NCBI GenBank assembly: GCA_030848705.1
Contig: JAUIZM010000025.1
Span: forward strand, 1,550,001-1,614,000
DNA length: 64,000 nucleotides
Reading direction: 5' to 3'
Source: Heracleum sosnowskyi
Lineage: Eukaryota; Streptophyta; Magnoliopsida; Apiales; Apiaceae
The translations under genes were made by a program, and so were the position numbers. A model generated the notes under the pieces. It was not told where the DNA came from. It made no database searches and saw nothing but the letters and a program-made list of their open reading frames with translations. Shown here piece after piece: positions 1-13,465 of the stretch (its first letter is position 1; each line of letters opens with the position of its first letter).

Positions 1-503
1 AGCCCCAAATGAACTTTTCTGCAACTCTATAAATCCATAGGGTCAAACTACGAGAAAATATCTACAAAACGGCCCGCTTCAATTTTCCCCATTTTCCTTG
101 TATAGCTCCCTTTAGAAGTAAACGTAATCGAGCGTCTCCTGGTATCTGCTCTGATTCAGGCACGGACAGCCCCAAATGAAATTTTCTGCAATTCTATAAA
201 CCCATAGGGTGACACTACGAGAAAATATCCACAAACCGGCCCGCTTCAATTTTTCTCCATTTTCCTTGTATAGCTCCCTTTAGAGGTAAACGTAATCGGG
301 CGTCTCCTGGTATCTGCTCCGATTCAGGCACGTACAACCCCAAATGAACTTTTATGCAATTCTATAAACCCATAGGGTCACACTACGAGAAAATATCCAC
401 AAACCGGTCCGCTTCAATTTTTCTCCATTTTCCTTGTATAGCTCCCTTTAGAAGTAAACGTAATCGGGCGTCTCCTAGTATCTGCTCCGATTCAGGCACG
501 GAC

Positions 504-670
504 AGCCGCAAATGAAGTTTTCTGCAACTCTATAAACCCATAGGACCAACTTCGAGAAAATATCTACAAAGCGGCCCGCTTCAATTTTTCCCCATTTTCC
601 TTGTATAGCTCCCTTTAGAGGTAAACGTAATCGGGCGTCTCCTGGTATCTGCTCCGATTCAGGCACGGAC
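504..670 (+). repeat. Type B variant lacking one base, 167 bp (CATAGGACCAAC)
   Basis: This type B copy reads CATAGGACCAACTTCGAG where others read CATAGGGTCAAACTACGAG, a net loss of one base plus substitutions. It recurs at the same slot of several HOR units, for example near 2389, 5073, 6247, 7590, 10274 and 11450, and later as CATAGGACCAACTACGAG or CATAGGACCAACTATGAG. The frameshift lets a spurious 67-codon reading frame run through two monomers on the minus strand. Confidence 0.8.
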
Positions 671-1510
671 ATCCCCAAATGAACTTTTCTGCAATTCTAT
701 AAACCCATAGGGTGACACTACGAGAAAATATCCACAAACCGGCCCGCTTCAATTTTTCTCCATTTTCCTTGTATAGCTCCCTTTAGAAGTAAACGTAATC
801 GGGCGTCTCCTGGTATCTGCTCCAATTCAGGCACGGACAGCCGCAAATGAAGTTTTTTGCAACTCTATAAACCCATAGGGTCAAACTACGAGAAAATATC
901 CACAAACCGGCCCGCTTCAATTTTTCTCCATTTTCCTTGTATAGCTCCCTTTAGAAGTAAACGTAATCGGGCGTCTCCTGGTATCTACTCCGATTCAGGC
1001 ACGGACAGCCGCAAATGAAGTTTTCTGCAACTCTATAAACCCATAGGGTCAAACTACGAGAAAATATCTACAAAGCGGCCCGCTTCAATTTTTCCCCATT
1101 TTCCTTGTATAGCTCCCTTTAGAGGTAAACGTAATCGGGCGTCTCCTGGTATCTACTCCGATTCAGGCACGGACAGCCCGAAATGAACTTTTCTGCAATT
1201 CTATAAACCCATAGGGTGACACTACGAGAAAATATCCACAAACCGGCCCGCTTCAATTTTTCTCCATTTTCCTTGTATAGCTCCCTTTAGAAGTAAACGT
1301 AATCGGGCGTCTCCTGGTATCTGCTCCGATTCAGGCACGGACAGCCCCAAATGAACTTTTCTGCAATTCTATAAACCCATAGGGTGACACTACGAGAAAA
1401 TATCCACAAACCGGCCCGCTTCAATTTTTCTCCATTTTCCTTGTATAGCTCCCTTTAGAGGTAAACGTAATCGGGCGTCTCCTGGTATCTGCTCCGATTC
1501 AGGCACAGAC

Positions 1511-1845
1511 AGCCCCAAATGAACTTTTCTGCAACTCTATAAATCCATAGGGTCTAACTACGAGAAAATATCTACAAAACGGCCCGCTTCAATTTTCCCC
1601 ATTTTCCTTGTATAGCTCCCTTTAGAAGTAAACGTAATCGAGCGTCTCCTGGTATCTGCTCTGATTCAGGCACGGACAGCCCCAAATGAACTTTTCTGCA
1701 ATTCTATAAACCCATAGGGTGACACTACGAGAAAATATCCACAAACCGGCCCGCTTCAATTTTTCTCCATTTTCCTTGTATAGCTCCCTTTAGAGGTAAA
1801 CGTAATCGGGCGTCTCCTGGTATCTGCTCCGATTCAGGCACAGAC
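1511..1845 (+). repeat. Dimer duplicate (335 bp)
   Basis: The two monomers here (CTATAAATCCATAGGG type followed by a GGTGACAC type A copy) repeat the dimers at 1-335 and 1846-2180 nearly exactly. The copy at 1511 has GGTCTAAC in place of GGTCAAAC. This is a local dimer-scale duplication adjoining the 11-mer boundary. Confidence 0.8.
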
Positions 1846-3212
1846 AGCCCCAAATGAACTTTTCTGCAACTCTATAAATCCATAGGGTCAAACTACGAGA
1901 AAATATCTACAAAACGGCCCGCTTCAATTTTCCCCATTTTCCTTGTATAGCTCCCTTTAGAAGTAAACGTAATCGAGCGTCTCCTGGTATCTGCTCTGAT
2001 TCAGGCACGGACAGCCCCAAATGAACTTTTCTGCAATTCTATAAACCCATAGGGTGACACTACGAGAAAATATCCACAAACCGGCCCGCTTCAATTTTTC
2101 TCCATTTTCCTTGTATAGCTCCCTTTAGAGGTAAACGTAATCGGGCGTCTCCTGGTATCTGCTCCGATTCAGGCACGTACAACCCCAAATGAACTTTTAT
2201 GCAATTCTATAAACCCATAGGGTCACACTACGAGAAAATATCCACAAACCGGTCCGCTTCAATTTTTCTCCATTTTCCTTGTATAGCTCCCTTTAGAAGT
2301 AAACGTAATCGGGCGTCTCCTAGTATCTGCTCCGATTCAGGCACGGACAGCCGCAAATGAAGTTTTCTGCAACTCTATAAACCCATAGGACCAACTTCGA
2401 GAAAATATCTACAAAGCGGCCCGCTTCAATTTTTCCCCATTTTCCTTGTATAGCTCCCTTTAGAGGTAAACGTAATCGGGCGTCTCCTGGTATCTGCTCC
2501 GATTCAGGCACGGACATCCCCAAATGAACTTTTCTGCAATTCTATAAACCCATAGGGTGACACTACGAGAAAATATCCACAAACCGGCCCGCTTCAATTT
2601 TTCTCCATTTTCCTTGTATAGCTCCCTTTAGAAGTAAACGTAATCGGGCGTCTCCTGGTATCTGCTCCAATTCAGGCACGGACAGCCACAAATGAAGTTT
2701 TTTGCAACTCTATAAACCCATAGGGTCAAACTACGAGAAAATATCCACAAACCGGCCCGCTTCAATTTTTCTCCATTTTCCTTGTATAGCTCCCTTTAGA
2801 AGTAAACGTAATCGGGCGTCTCCTGGTATCTACTCCGATTCAGGCACGGACAGCCGCAAATGAAGTTTTCTGCAACTCTATAAACCCATAGGGTCAAACT
2901 ACGAGAAAATATCTACAAAGCGGCCCGCTTCAATTTTTCCCCATTTTCCTTGTATAGCTCCCTTTAGAGGTAAACGTAATCGGGCGTCTCCTGGTATCTA
3001 CTCCGATTCAGGCACGGACAGCCCCAAATGAACTTTTCTGCAATTCTATAAACCCATAGGGTGACACTACGAGAAAATATCCACAAACCGGCCCGCTTCA
3101 ATTTTTCTCCATTTTCCTTGTATAGCTCCCTTTAGAAGTAAACGTAATCGGGCGTCTCCTGGTATCTGCTCCGATTCAGGCACGGGCAGCCCCAAATGAA
3201 CTTTTCTGCAAC
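1846..3212 (+). repeat. 11-monomer HOR unit, partial copy 2 (about 1367 bp)
   Basis: This stretch matches 1-1367 at an offset of 1845 bp. Similarity in register ends near 3205, where GCAACTCTATAAATCC replaces the GCAATTCTATAAACCC seen near 1365. From about 2319 it overlaps the 5202 bp HOR, so the same DNA belongs to two nested duplication layers. Confidence 0.75.
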
Positions 3213-6200
3213 TCTATAAATCCATAGGGTCAAACTACGAGAAAATATCTACAAAACGGCCCGCTTCAATTTTCCCCATTTTCCTTGTATAGCTCCCTTT
3301 AGAGGTAAACGTAATCGGGCGTCTCCTGGTATCTGCTCCGATTCAGGCACGTACAACCCCAAATGAACTTTTCTGCAATTCTATAAACCCATAGGGTCAC
3401 ACTACGAGAAAATATCCACAAACCGGTCCGCTTCAATTTTTCTCCATTTTCCTTGTATAGCTCCCTTTAGAAGTAAACGTAATCGGGCGTCTCCTAGTAT
3501 CTGCTCCGATTCAGGCACGGACAGCCGCAAATGAACTTTTCTGCAATTCTATAAACCCATAGGGTCAAACTACGAGAAAATATCTACAAAACGGCCCGCT
3601 TCAATTTTCCCCCATTTTCCTTGTATAGCTCCCTTTAGAGGTAAACGTAATCGGGCGTCTCCTGGTATCTGCTCCGATTCAGGCACGTAGAACCCCAAAT
3701 GAACTTTTCTGCAATTCTATAAACCCATAGGGTCAAACTACGAGAAAATATCCACAAACCGGCCCGCTTCAATTTTTCTCCATTTTCCTTGTATAGCTCC
3801 CTTTAGAAGTAAACGTAATCGGGCGTCTCCTGGTATCTACTCCGATTCAGGCACGGACAGCCGCAAATGAAGTTTTCTGCAACTCTATAAACCCATAGGG
3901 TCAAACTACGAGAAAATATCTACAAAGCGGCCCGCTTCAATTTTTCCCCATTTTCCTTGTATAGCTCCCTTTAGAGGTAAACGTAATCGGGCGTCTCCTG
4001 GTATCTACTCCGATTCAGGCACGGACAGCCCGAAATGAACTTTTCTGCAATTCTATAAACCCATAGGGTGACACTACGAGAAAATATCCACAAACCGGCC
4101 CGCTTCAATTTTTCTCCATTTTCCTTGTATAGCTCCCTTTAGAAGTAAACGTAATCGGGCGTCTCCTGGTATCTGCTCCGATTCAGGCACGGACAGCCCC
4201 AAATGAACTTTTCTGCAATTCTATAAACCCGTAGGGTCAAACTACGAGAAAATATCCACAAAATGACCCGGTTCAATGTTTCTCCATTTTCCTTGAATAG
4301 CTCCCTTTAGAAGTAAACGTAATCGAGCGTCTCCTGGTATCTGCTCCGATTCAGGCACGTACAGCCCCAAATGAACTTTTCTGCAATTCTATAAACCCAT
4401 AGGGTGACACTACGAGAAAATATCCACAAACCGGCCCGCTTCAATTTTTCTCCATTTTCCTTGTATAGCTCCCTTTAGAGGTAAACGTAATCGGGCGTCT
4501 CCTGGTATCTGCTCCGATTCAGGCACAGACAGCCCCAAATGAACTTTTCTGCAACTCTATAAATCCATAGGGTCAAACTACGAGAAAATATCTACAAAAC
4601 GGCCCGCTTCAATTTTCCCCATTTTCCTTGTATAGCTCCCTTTAGAAGTAAACGTAATCGAGCGTCTCCTGGTATCTGCTCCGATTCAGGCACGGACAGC
4701 CCCAAATGAACTTTTCTGCAATTCTATAAACCCATAGGGTGACACTACGAGAAAATATCCACAAACCGGCCCGCTTCAATTTTTCTCCATTTTCCTTGTA
4801 TAGCTCCCTTTAGAGGTAAACGTAATCGGGCGTCTCCTGGTATCTGCTCCGATTCAGGCACGTACAACCCCAAATGAACTTTTCTGCAATTCTATAAACC
4901 CATAGGGTCACACTACGAGAAAATATCCACAAACCGGTCCGCTTCAATTTTTCTCCATTTTCCTTGTATAGCTCCCTTTAGAAGTAAACGTAATCGGGCG
5001 TCTCCTAGTATCTGCTCCGATTCAGGCACGGACAGCCGCAAATGAAGTTTTCTGCAACTCTATAAACCCATAGGACCAACTTCGAGAAAATATCTACAAA
5101 GCGGCCCGCTTCAATTTTTCCCCATTTTCCTTGTATAGCTCCCTTTAGAGGTAAACGTAATCGGGCGTCTCCTGGTATCTGCTCCGATTCAGGCACGGAC
5201 AGCCCCAAATGAACTTTTCTGCAATTCTATAAACCCATAGGGTGACACTACGAGAAAATATCCACAAACCGGCCCGCTTCAATTTTTCTCCATTTTCCTT
5301 GTATAGCTCCCTTTAGAAGTAAACGTAATCGGGCGTCTCCTGGTATCTGCTCCAATTCAGGCACGGACAGCCGCAAATGAAGTTTTCTGCAACTCTATAA
5401 ACCCATAAGGTCAAACTACGAGAAAATATCCACAAACCGGCCCGCTTCAATTTTTCTCCATTTTCCTTGTATAGCTCCCTTTAGAAGTAAACGTAATCGG
5501 GCGTCTCCTGGTATCTACTCCGATTCAGGCACGGACAGCCGCAAATGAAGTTTTCTGCAACTCTATAAACCCATAGGGTCAAACTACGAGAAAATATCTA
5601 CAAAGCGGCCCGCTTCAATTTTTCCCCATTTTCCTTGTATAGCTCCCTTCAGAGGTAAACGTAATCGGGCGTCTCCTGGTATCTACTCCGATTCAGGCAC
5701 GGACAGCCCCAAATGAACTTTTCTGCAATTCTGTAAACCCATAGGGTGACACTACGAGAAAATATCCACAAACCGGCCCGCTTCAATTTTTCTCCATTTT
5801 CCTTGTATAGCTCCCTTTAGAAGTAAACGTAATCGGGCGTCTCCTGGTATCTGCTCCGATTCAGGCACGGACAGCCCCAAATGAACTTTTCTGCAACTCT
5901 ATAAATCCATAGGGTCAAACTACGAGAAAATATCTACAAAACGGCCCGCTTCAATTTTCCCCATTTTCCTTGTATAGCTCCCTTTAGAGGTAAACGTAAT
6001 CGGGCGTCTCCTGGTATCTGCTCCGATTCAGGCACGTACAACCCCAAATGAACTTTTCTGCAATTCTATAAACCCATAGGGTCACACTACGAGAAAATAT
6101 CCACAAACCGGTCCGCTTCAATTTTTCTCCATTTTCCTTGTATAGCTCCCTTTAGAAGAAAACGTAATCGGGCGTCTCCTAGTATCTGCTCCGATTCAGG

Positions 6201-7520
6201 CACGGACAGCCGCAAATGAAGTTTTCTGCAACTCTATAAACCCATAGGACCAACTTCGAGAAAATATCTACAAAGCGGCCCGCTTCAATTTTTCCCCATT
6301 TTCCTTGTATAGCTCCCTTTAGAGGTAAACGTAATCGGGCGTCTCCTGGTATCTGCTCCGATTCAGGCACGGACAGCCCCAAATGAACTTTTCTGCAATT
6401 CTATAAACCCATAGGGTGACACTACGAGAAAATATCCACAAACCGGCCGGCTTCAATTTTTCTCCATTTTCCTTGTATAGCTCCCTTTAGAAGTAAACGT
6501 AATCGGGCGTCTCCTAGTATCTGCTCCGATTCAGGCACGGACAGCCGCAAATGAAGTTTTCTGCAACTCTATAAACCCATAGGGTCAAACTACGAGAAAA
6601 TATCTACAAAACGGCGCGCGTCAATTTTTCCCCATTTTCCTTGTATAGCTCCTTTTAGAGGTAAACGTAATCGGGCGTCTCCTGGTATCTGCTCCGATTC
6701 AGGCACAGACAACCCCAAATGAACTTTTCTGCAATTCTATAAACCCATAGGGTCACACTACGAGAAAATATCCACAAACCGGCCCGCTTCAATTTTTCTC
6801 CATTTTCCTTGTATAGCTCCCTTTAGAAGTAAACGTAATCGGGCGTCTCCTGGTATATGCTCCAATTCAGGCACGGACAGCCGCAAATGAAGTTTTCTGC
6901 AACTCTATAAACCCATAGGGTCAAACTACGAGAAAATATCCACAAACCGGCCCGCTTCAATTTTTCTCCATTTTCCTTGTATAGCTCCCTTTAGAAGTAA
7001 ACGTAATCGGGCGTCTCCTGGTATCTACTCCGATTCAGGCACGGACAGCCGCAAATGAAGTTTTCTGCAACTCTATAAACCCATAGGGTCAAACTACGAG
7101 AAAATATCTACAAAGCAGCCCGCTTCAATTTTTCCCCATTTTCCTTGTATAGCTCCCTTTAGAGGTAAACGTAATCGGGCGTCTCCTGGTATCTATTCCG
7201 ATTCAGGCACGGACAGCCCCAAATGAACTTTTCTGCAATTCTATAAACCCATAGGGTGACACTACGAGAAAATATCCACAAACTGGCCCGCTTCAATTTT
7301 TCTGCATTTTCCTTGTATAGCTCCCTTTAGAAGTAAACGTAATCGGGCGTCTCCTGGTATCTGCTCCGATTCAGGCAGGGACAGTCCCAAATGAACTTTT
7401 CTGCAATTCTATAAACCCATTGGGTCAAACTACGAGAAAATATCCACAAAATGACCCGGTTCAATTTTTCTCCATTTTCCTTGAATAGCTCCCTTTAGAA
7501 GTAAACGTAATCGAGCGTCT
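2319..7520 (+). repeat. 31-monomer HOR, 5202 bp (copy 1)
   Basis: Position x matches x+5202 across the whole unit. Unique markers pair at this distance: TCTGCATTTTCC at 7301 and 12503, CACGTACAACCCC at 3351/8553, 4862/10064 and 6036/11238, CGGCCGGCTTC near 6445/11647, and ACGGCGCGCGTC near 6612/11814. 31 monomers of 168 bp would be 5208 bp, and the shortfall is due to 167 bp members. Inside the unit a 7-mer block is repeated (1174 bp between 4862 and 6036). Confidence 0.92.
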
Positions 7521-10500
7521 CCTAGTATCTGCTCCGATTCAGGCACGGACAGCCGCAAATGAAGTTTTCTGCAACTCTATAAACCCATAGGACCAACTTC
7601 GAGAAAATATCTACAAAGCGGCCCGCTTCAATTTTTCCCCATTTTCCTTGTATAGCTCCCTTTAGAGGTAAACGTAATCGGGCGTCTCCTGGTATCTGCT
7701 CCGATTCAGGCACGGACAGCCCCAAATGAACTTTTCTGCAATTCTATAAACCCATAGGGTGACACTACGAGAAAATATCCATAAACCGGCCCGCTTCAAT
7801 TTTTCTCCATTTTCCTTGTATAGCTCCCTTTAGAAGTAAACGTAATCGGGCGTCTCCTGGTATCTGCTCCAATTCAGGCACGGACAGCCGCAAATGAAGT
7901 TTTTTGCAACTCTATAAACCCATAGGGTCAAACTACGAGAAAATATCCACAAACCGGCCCGCTTCAATTTTTCTCCATTTTCCTTGTATAGCTCCCTTTA
8001 GAAGTAAACGTAATCGGGCGTCTCCTGGTATCTACTCCGATTCAGGCACGGACAGCCGCAAATGAAGTTTTCTGCAACTCTATAAACCCATAGGGTCAAA
8101 CTACGAGAAAATATCTACAAAGCGGCCCGCTTCAATTTTTCCCCATTTTCCTTGTATAGCTCCCTTTAGAGGTAAACGTAATCGGGCGTCTCCTGGTATC
8201 TACTCCGATTCAGGCACGGACAGCCCCAAATGAACTTTTCTGCAATTCTATAAACCCATAGGGTGACACTACGAGAAAATATCCACAAACCGGCCCGCTT
8301 CAATTTTTCTCCATTTTCCTTGTATAGCTCCCTTTAGAAGTAAACGTAATCGGGCGTCTCCTGGTATCTGCTCCGATTCAGGCACGGACAGCCCCAAATG
8401 AACTTTTCTGCAACTCTATAAATCCATAGGGTCAAACTACGAGAAAATATCTACAAAACGGCCCGCTTCAATTTTCCCCATTTTCCTTGTATAGCTCCCT
8501 TTATAGGTAAACGTAATCGGGCGTCTCCTGGTATCTGCTCCGATTCAGGCACGTACAACCCCAAATGAACTTTTCTGCAATTCTATAAACCCATAGGGTC
8601 ACACTACGAGAAAATATCCACAAACCGGTCCGCTTCAATTTTTCTCCATTTTCCTTGTATAGCTCCCTTTAGAAGTAAACGTAATCGGGCGTCTCCTAGT
8701 ATCTGCTCCGATTCAGGCACGGACAGCCGCAAATGAACTTTTCTGCAATTCTATATACCCATAGGGTCAAACTACGAGAAAATATCTACAAAACGGCCCG
8801 CTTCAATTTTCCCCCATTTTCCTTGTATATCTCCCTTTAGAGGTAAACGTAATCGGGCGTCTCCTGGTATCTGCTCCGATTCAGGCACGTAGAACCCCAA
8901 ATGAACTTTTCTGCAATTCTATAAACCCATAGGGTCAAACTACGAGAAAATATCCACAAACCGGCCCGCTTCAATTTTTCTCCATTTTCCTTGTATAGCT
9001 CCCTTTAGAAGTAAACGTAATCGGGCGTCTCCTGGTATCTACTCCGATTCAGGCACGGACAGCCGCAAATGAAGTTTTCTGCAACTCTATAAACCCATAG
9101 GGTCAAACTACGAGAAAATATCTACAAAGCGGCCCGCTTCAATTTTTCCCCATTTTCCTTGTATAGCTCCCTTTAGAGGTAAACGTAATCGGGCGTCTCC
9201 TGGTATCTACTCCGATTCAGGCACGGACAGCCCGAAATGAACTTTTCTGCAATTCTATAAACCCATAGGGTGACACTACGAGAAAATATCCACAAACCGG
9301 CCCGCTTCAATTTTTCTCCATTTTCCTTGTATAGCTCCCTTTAGAAGTAAACGTAATCGGGCGTCTCCTGGTATCTGCTCCGATTCAGGCACGGACAGCC
9401 CCAAATGAACTTTTCTGTAATTCTATAAACCCGTAGGGTCAAACTACGAGAAAATATCCATAAAATGACCCGGTTCAATTTTTCTCCATTTTCCTTGAAT
9501 AGCTCCCTTTAGAAGTAAACGTAATCGAGCGTCTCCTGGTATCTGCTCCGATTCAGGCACGTACAGCCCCAAATGAACTTTTCTGCAATTCTATAAACCC
9601 ATAGGGTGACACTACGAGAAAATATCCACAAACCGGCCCGCTTCAATTTTTCTCCATTTTCCTTGTATAGCTCCCTTTAGAGGTAAACGTAATCGGGCGT
9701 CTCCTGGTATCTGCTCCGATTCAGGCACAGACAGCCCCAAATGAACTTTTCTGCAACTCTATAAATCCATAGGGTCAAACTACGAGAAAATATCTACAAA
9801 ACGGCCCGCTTCAATTTTCCCCATTTTCCTTGTATAGCTCCCTTTAGAAGTAAACGTAATCGAGCGTCTCCTGGTATCTGCTCCGATTCAGGCACGGACA
9901 GCCCCAAATGAACTTTTCTGCAATTCTATAAACCCATAGGGTGACACTACGAGAAAATATCCACAAACCGGCCCGCTTCAATTTTTCTCCATTTTCCTTG
10001 TATAGCTCCCTTTAGAGGTAAACGTAATCGGGCGTCTCCTGGTATCTGCTCCGATTCAGGCACGTACAACCCCAAATGAACTTTTCTGCAATTCTATAAA
10101 CCCATAGGGTCACACTACGAGAAAATATCCACAAACCGGTCCGCTTCAATTTTTCTCCATTTTCCTTGTATAGCTCCCTTTAGAAGTAAACGTAATCGGG
10201 CGTCTCCTAGTATCTGCTCCGATTCAGGCACGGACAGCCGCAAATGAAGTTTTCTGCAACTCTATAAACCCATAGGACCAACTTCGAGAAAATATCTACA
10301 AAGCGGCCCGCTTCAATTTTTCCCCATTTTCCTTGTATAGCTCCCTTTAGAGGTAAACGTAATCGGGCGTCTCCTGGTATCTGCTCCGATTCAGGCACGG
10401 ACAGCCCCAAATGAACTTTTCTGCAATTCTATAAACCCATAGGGTGACACTACGAGAAAATATCCACAAACCGGCCCGCTTCAATTTTTCTCCATTTTCC

Positions 10501-12722
10501 TTGTATAGCTCCCTTTAGAAGTAAACGTAATCGGGCGTCTCCTGGTATCTGCTCCAATTCAGGCACGGACAGCCGCAAATGAAGTTTTCTGCAACTCTAT
10601 AAACCCATAAGGTCAAACTACGAGAAAATATCCACAAACCGGCCCGCTTCAATTTTTCTCCATTTTCCTTGTATAGCTCCCTTTAGAAGTAAACGTAATC
10701 GGGCGTCTCCTGGTATCTACTCCGATTCAGGCACGGACAGCCGCAAATGAAGTTTTCTGCAACTCTATAAACCCATAGGGTCAAACTACGAGAAAATATC
10801 TACAAAGCGGCCCGCTTCAATTTTTCCCCATTTTCCTTGTATAGCTCCCTTCAGAGGTAAACGTAATCGGGCGTCTCCTGGTATCTACTCCGATTCAGGC
10901 ACGGACAGCCCCAAATGAACTTTTCTGCAATTCTGTAAACCCATAGGGTGACACTACGAGAAAATATCCACAAACCGGCCCGCTTCAATTTTTCTCCATT
11001 TTCCTTGTATAGCTCCCTTTAGAAGTAAACGTAATCGGGCGTCTCCTGGTATCTGCTCCGATTCAGGCACGGACAGCCCCAAATGAACTTTTCTGCAACT
11101 CTATAAATCCATAGGGTCAAACTACGAGAAAATATCTACAAAACGGCCCGCTTCAATTTTCCCCATTTTCCTTGTATAGCTCCCTTTAGAGGTAAACGTA
11201 ATCGGGCGTCTCCTGGTATCTGCTCCGATTCAGGCACGTACAACCCCAAATGAACTTTTCTGCAATTCTATAAACCCATAGGGTCACACTACGAGAAAAT
11301 ATCCACAAACCGGTCCGCTTCAATTTTTCTCCATTTTCCTTGTATAGCTCCCTTTAGAAGTAAACGTAATCGGGCGTCTCCTAGTATCTGCTCCGATTCA
11401 GGCACGGACAGCCGCAAATGAAGTTTTCTGCAACTCTATAAACCCATAGGACCAACTTCGAGAAAATATCTACAAAGCGGCCCGCTTCAATTTTTCCCCA
11501 TTTTCCTTGTATAGCTCCCTTTAGAGGTAAACGTAATCGGGCGTCTCCTGGTATCTGCTCCGATTCAGGCACGGACAGCCCCAAATGAACTTTTCTGCAA
11601 TTCTATAAACCCATAGGGTGACACTACGAGAAAATATCCACAAACCGGCCGGCTTCAATTTTTCTCCATTTTCCTTGTATAGCTCCCTTTAGAAGTAAAC
11701 GTAATCGGGCGTCTCCTGGTATCTGCTCCGATTCAGGCACGGACAGCCGCAAATGAAGTTTTCTGCAACTCTATAAACCCATAGGGTCAAACTACGAGAA
11801 AATATCTACAAAACGGCGCGCGTCAATTTTTCCCCATTTTCCTTGTATAGCTCCTTTTAGAGGTAAACGTAATCGGGCGTCTCCTGGTATCTGCTCCGAT
11901 TCAGGCACGGACAGCCCCAAATGAACTTTTCTGCAATTCTATAAACCCATAGGGTCACACTACGAGAAAATATCCACAAACTGGCCCGCTTCAATTTTTC
12001 TCCATTTTCCTTGTATAGCTCCCTTTAGAAGTAAACGTAATCGGGCGTCTCCTGGTATATGCTCCGATTCAGGCACGGACAGCCGCAAATGAAGTTTTCT
12101 GCAACTCTATAAACCCATAGGGTCAAACTACGAGAAAATATCCACAAACCGGCCCGCTTCAATTTTTCTCCATTTTCCTTGTATAGCTCCCTTTAGAAGT
12201 AAACGTAATCGGGCGTCTCCTGGTATCTGCTCCGATTCAGGCACGGACAGCCGCAAATGAAGTTTTCTGCAACTCTATAAACCCATAGGGTCAAACTACG
12301 AGAAAATATCTACAAAGCAGCCCGCTTCAATTTTTCCCCATTTTCCTTGTATAGCTCCCTTTAGAGGTAAACGTAATCGGGCGTCTCCTGGTATCTATTC
12401 CGATTCAGGCACGGACAGCCCCAAATGAACTTTTCTGCAATTCTATAAACCCATAGGGTGACACTACGAGAAAATATCCACAAACTGGCCCGCTTCAATT
12501 TTTCTGCATTTTCCTTGTATAGCTCCCTTTAGAAGTAAACGTAATCGGGCGTCTCCTGGTATCTGCTCCGATTCAGGCACGGACAGTCCCAAATGAACTT
12601 TTCTGCAATTCTATAAACCCATTGGGTCAAACTACGAGAAAATATCCACAAAATGACCCGGTTCAATTTTTCTCCATTTTCCTTGAATAGCTCCCTTTAG
12701 AAGTAAACGTAATCGAGCGTCT
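7521..12722 (+). repeat. 31-monomer HOR, 5202 bp (copy 2)
   Basis: This is the tandem second copy of the 5202 bp unit, differing from copy 1 at only scattered bases. Examples are CCATAAACCGG near 7781 against CCACAAACCGG, CCTTTATAGG near 8503 against CCTTTAGAGG, and TTTTCTGTAATTC near 9415 against TTTTCTGCAATTC. The start is a hybrid: near 7500-7525 a type C monomer (AATCGAGCG) passes into TCCTAGTATCTG, the normal start of the unit. That marks the crossover joining the two copies. Confidence 0.92.
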
Positions 12723-13465
12723 CCTGGTATCTGCTCCGATTCAGGCACGGACAGCCCCAAATGAACTTTTCTGCAATTCTATAAATCCATAGGGTGACAC
12801 TACGAGAAAATATCCACAAACCGGCCCGCTTCAATTTTTCTCCATTTTCCTTGTATAGCTCCCTTTAGAGGTAAACGTAATCGGGCGTCTCCTGGTATCT
12901 GCTCCGATTCAGGCACAGACAGTTCCAAATGAACTTTTCTGCAACTCTATAAATCCATAGGGTCAAACTACGAGAAAATATCTACAAAACGCCCCGCTTG
13001 AATTTTCCCCATTTTCCTTGTATAGCTCCCTTTAGAGGTAAACGTAATCGGGCGTCTCCTGGTATCTGCTCCGATTCAGGCACGTACAACCCCAAATGAA
13101 CTTTTCTGCAATTCTATAAACCCATAGGGTCACACTACGAGAAAATATCCACAAACCGGCCCGCTTCAATTTTTCTCCATTTTCCTTGTATAGCTCCCTT
13201 TAGAAGTAAACGTAATCGGGCGTCTCCTAGTATCTGCTCCGATTCAGGCACGAACAGCCGCAAATGAAGTTTTCTTCAACTCTATAAACCCATAGGACCA
13301 ACTACGAGAAAATATCTACAAAGCGGCCCGCTTCAATTTTTCCCCATTTTCCTTGTATAGCTCCCTTTAGAGGTAAACGTAATCGGGCGTCTCCTGGTAT
13401 CTGCTCCGATTCAGGCACGGACAGCCCCAAATGAACTTTTCTGCAATTCTATAAACCCATAGGGT
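12723..13465 (+). repeat. Linking stretch of about 4.4 monomers between HOR families
   Basis: These are ordinary A and B type monomers between the end of the 5202 bp HOR and the start of the 3190 bp HOR. Private variants include AGTTCCAAATG near 12922, ACGCCCCGCTTGAATTTT near 12990, CACGAACAGCCGC near 13250 and TTTTCTTCAAC near 13271. I did not see a long in-register duplicate of the whole stretch. Confidence 0.7.

Larger units (their letters stand above)
1..1845 (+). repeat. 11-monomer HOR unit, 1845 bp (copy 1)
   Basis: Position x matches x+1845 from 1 to about 1367. Shared rare markers include ACGTACAACCCC with CTTTTATGCAATTC near 332 and 2177, and CATAGGACCAACTTCGAG near 540 and 2385. 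Differences are few, for example AATGAAATTTTC near 175 against AATGAACTTTTC at the equivalent site, and AGCCCGAAATG near 1177 against AGCCCCAAATG. Confidence 0.85.

Noticed and set aside
285..310. CENP-B box in the AAACGTAATCGGGCG segment
   Set aside because: The CGGG half and one A fit the core pattern TTCG-N4-A-NN-CGGG, but the TTCG half is absent (GTAA in its place). I found no better match elsewhere in the monomer on either strand.
475..678. 67-codon minus-strand reading frame, repeated at 2320, 5005, 6179, 7522, 10207, 11381 and (altered) 43766
   Set aside because: It is a by-product of the satellite. It appears only where a one-base-shorter monomer happens to remove a stop in register, it spans about 1.2 monomers, it has no recognisable domain or start context, and it is identical between copies only because the HOR copies are identical.
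6440..6455. CCGGCCGG palindrome near 6445 and 11647 as a functional site
   Set aside because: It is a single C-to-G change in the common CCGGCCCG, copied by the 5202 bp duplication, with nothing else pointing to function.
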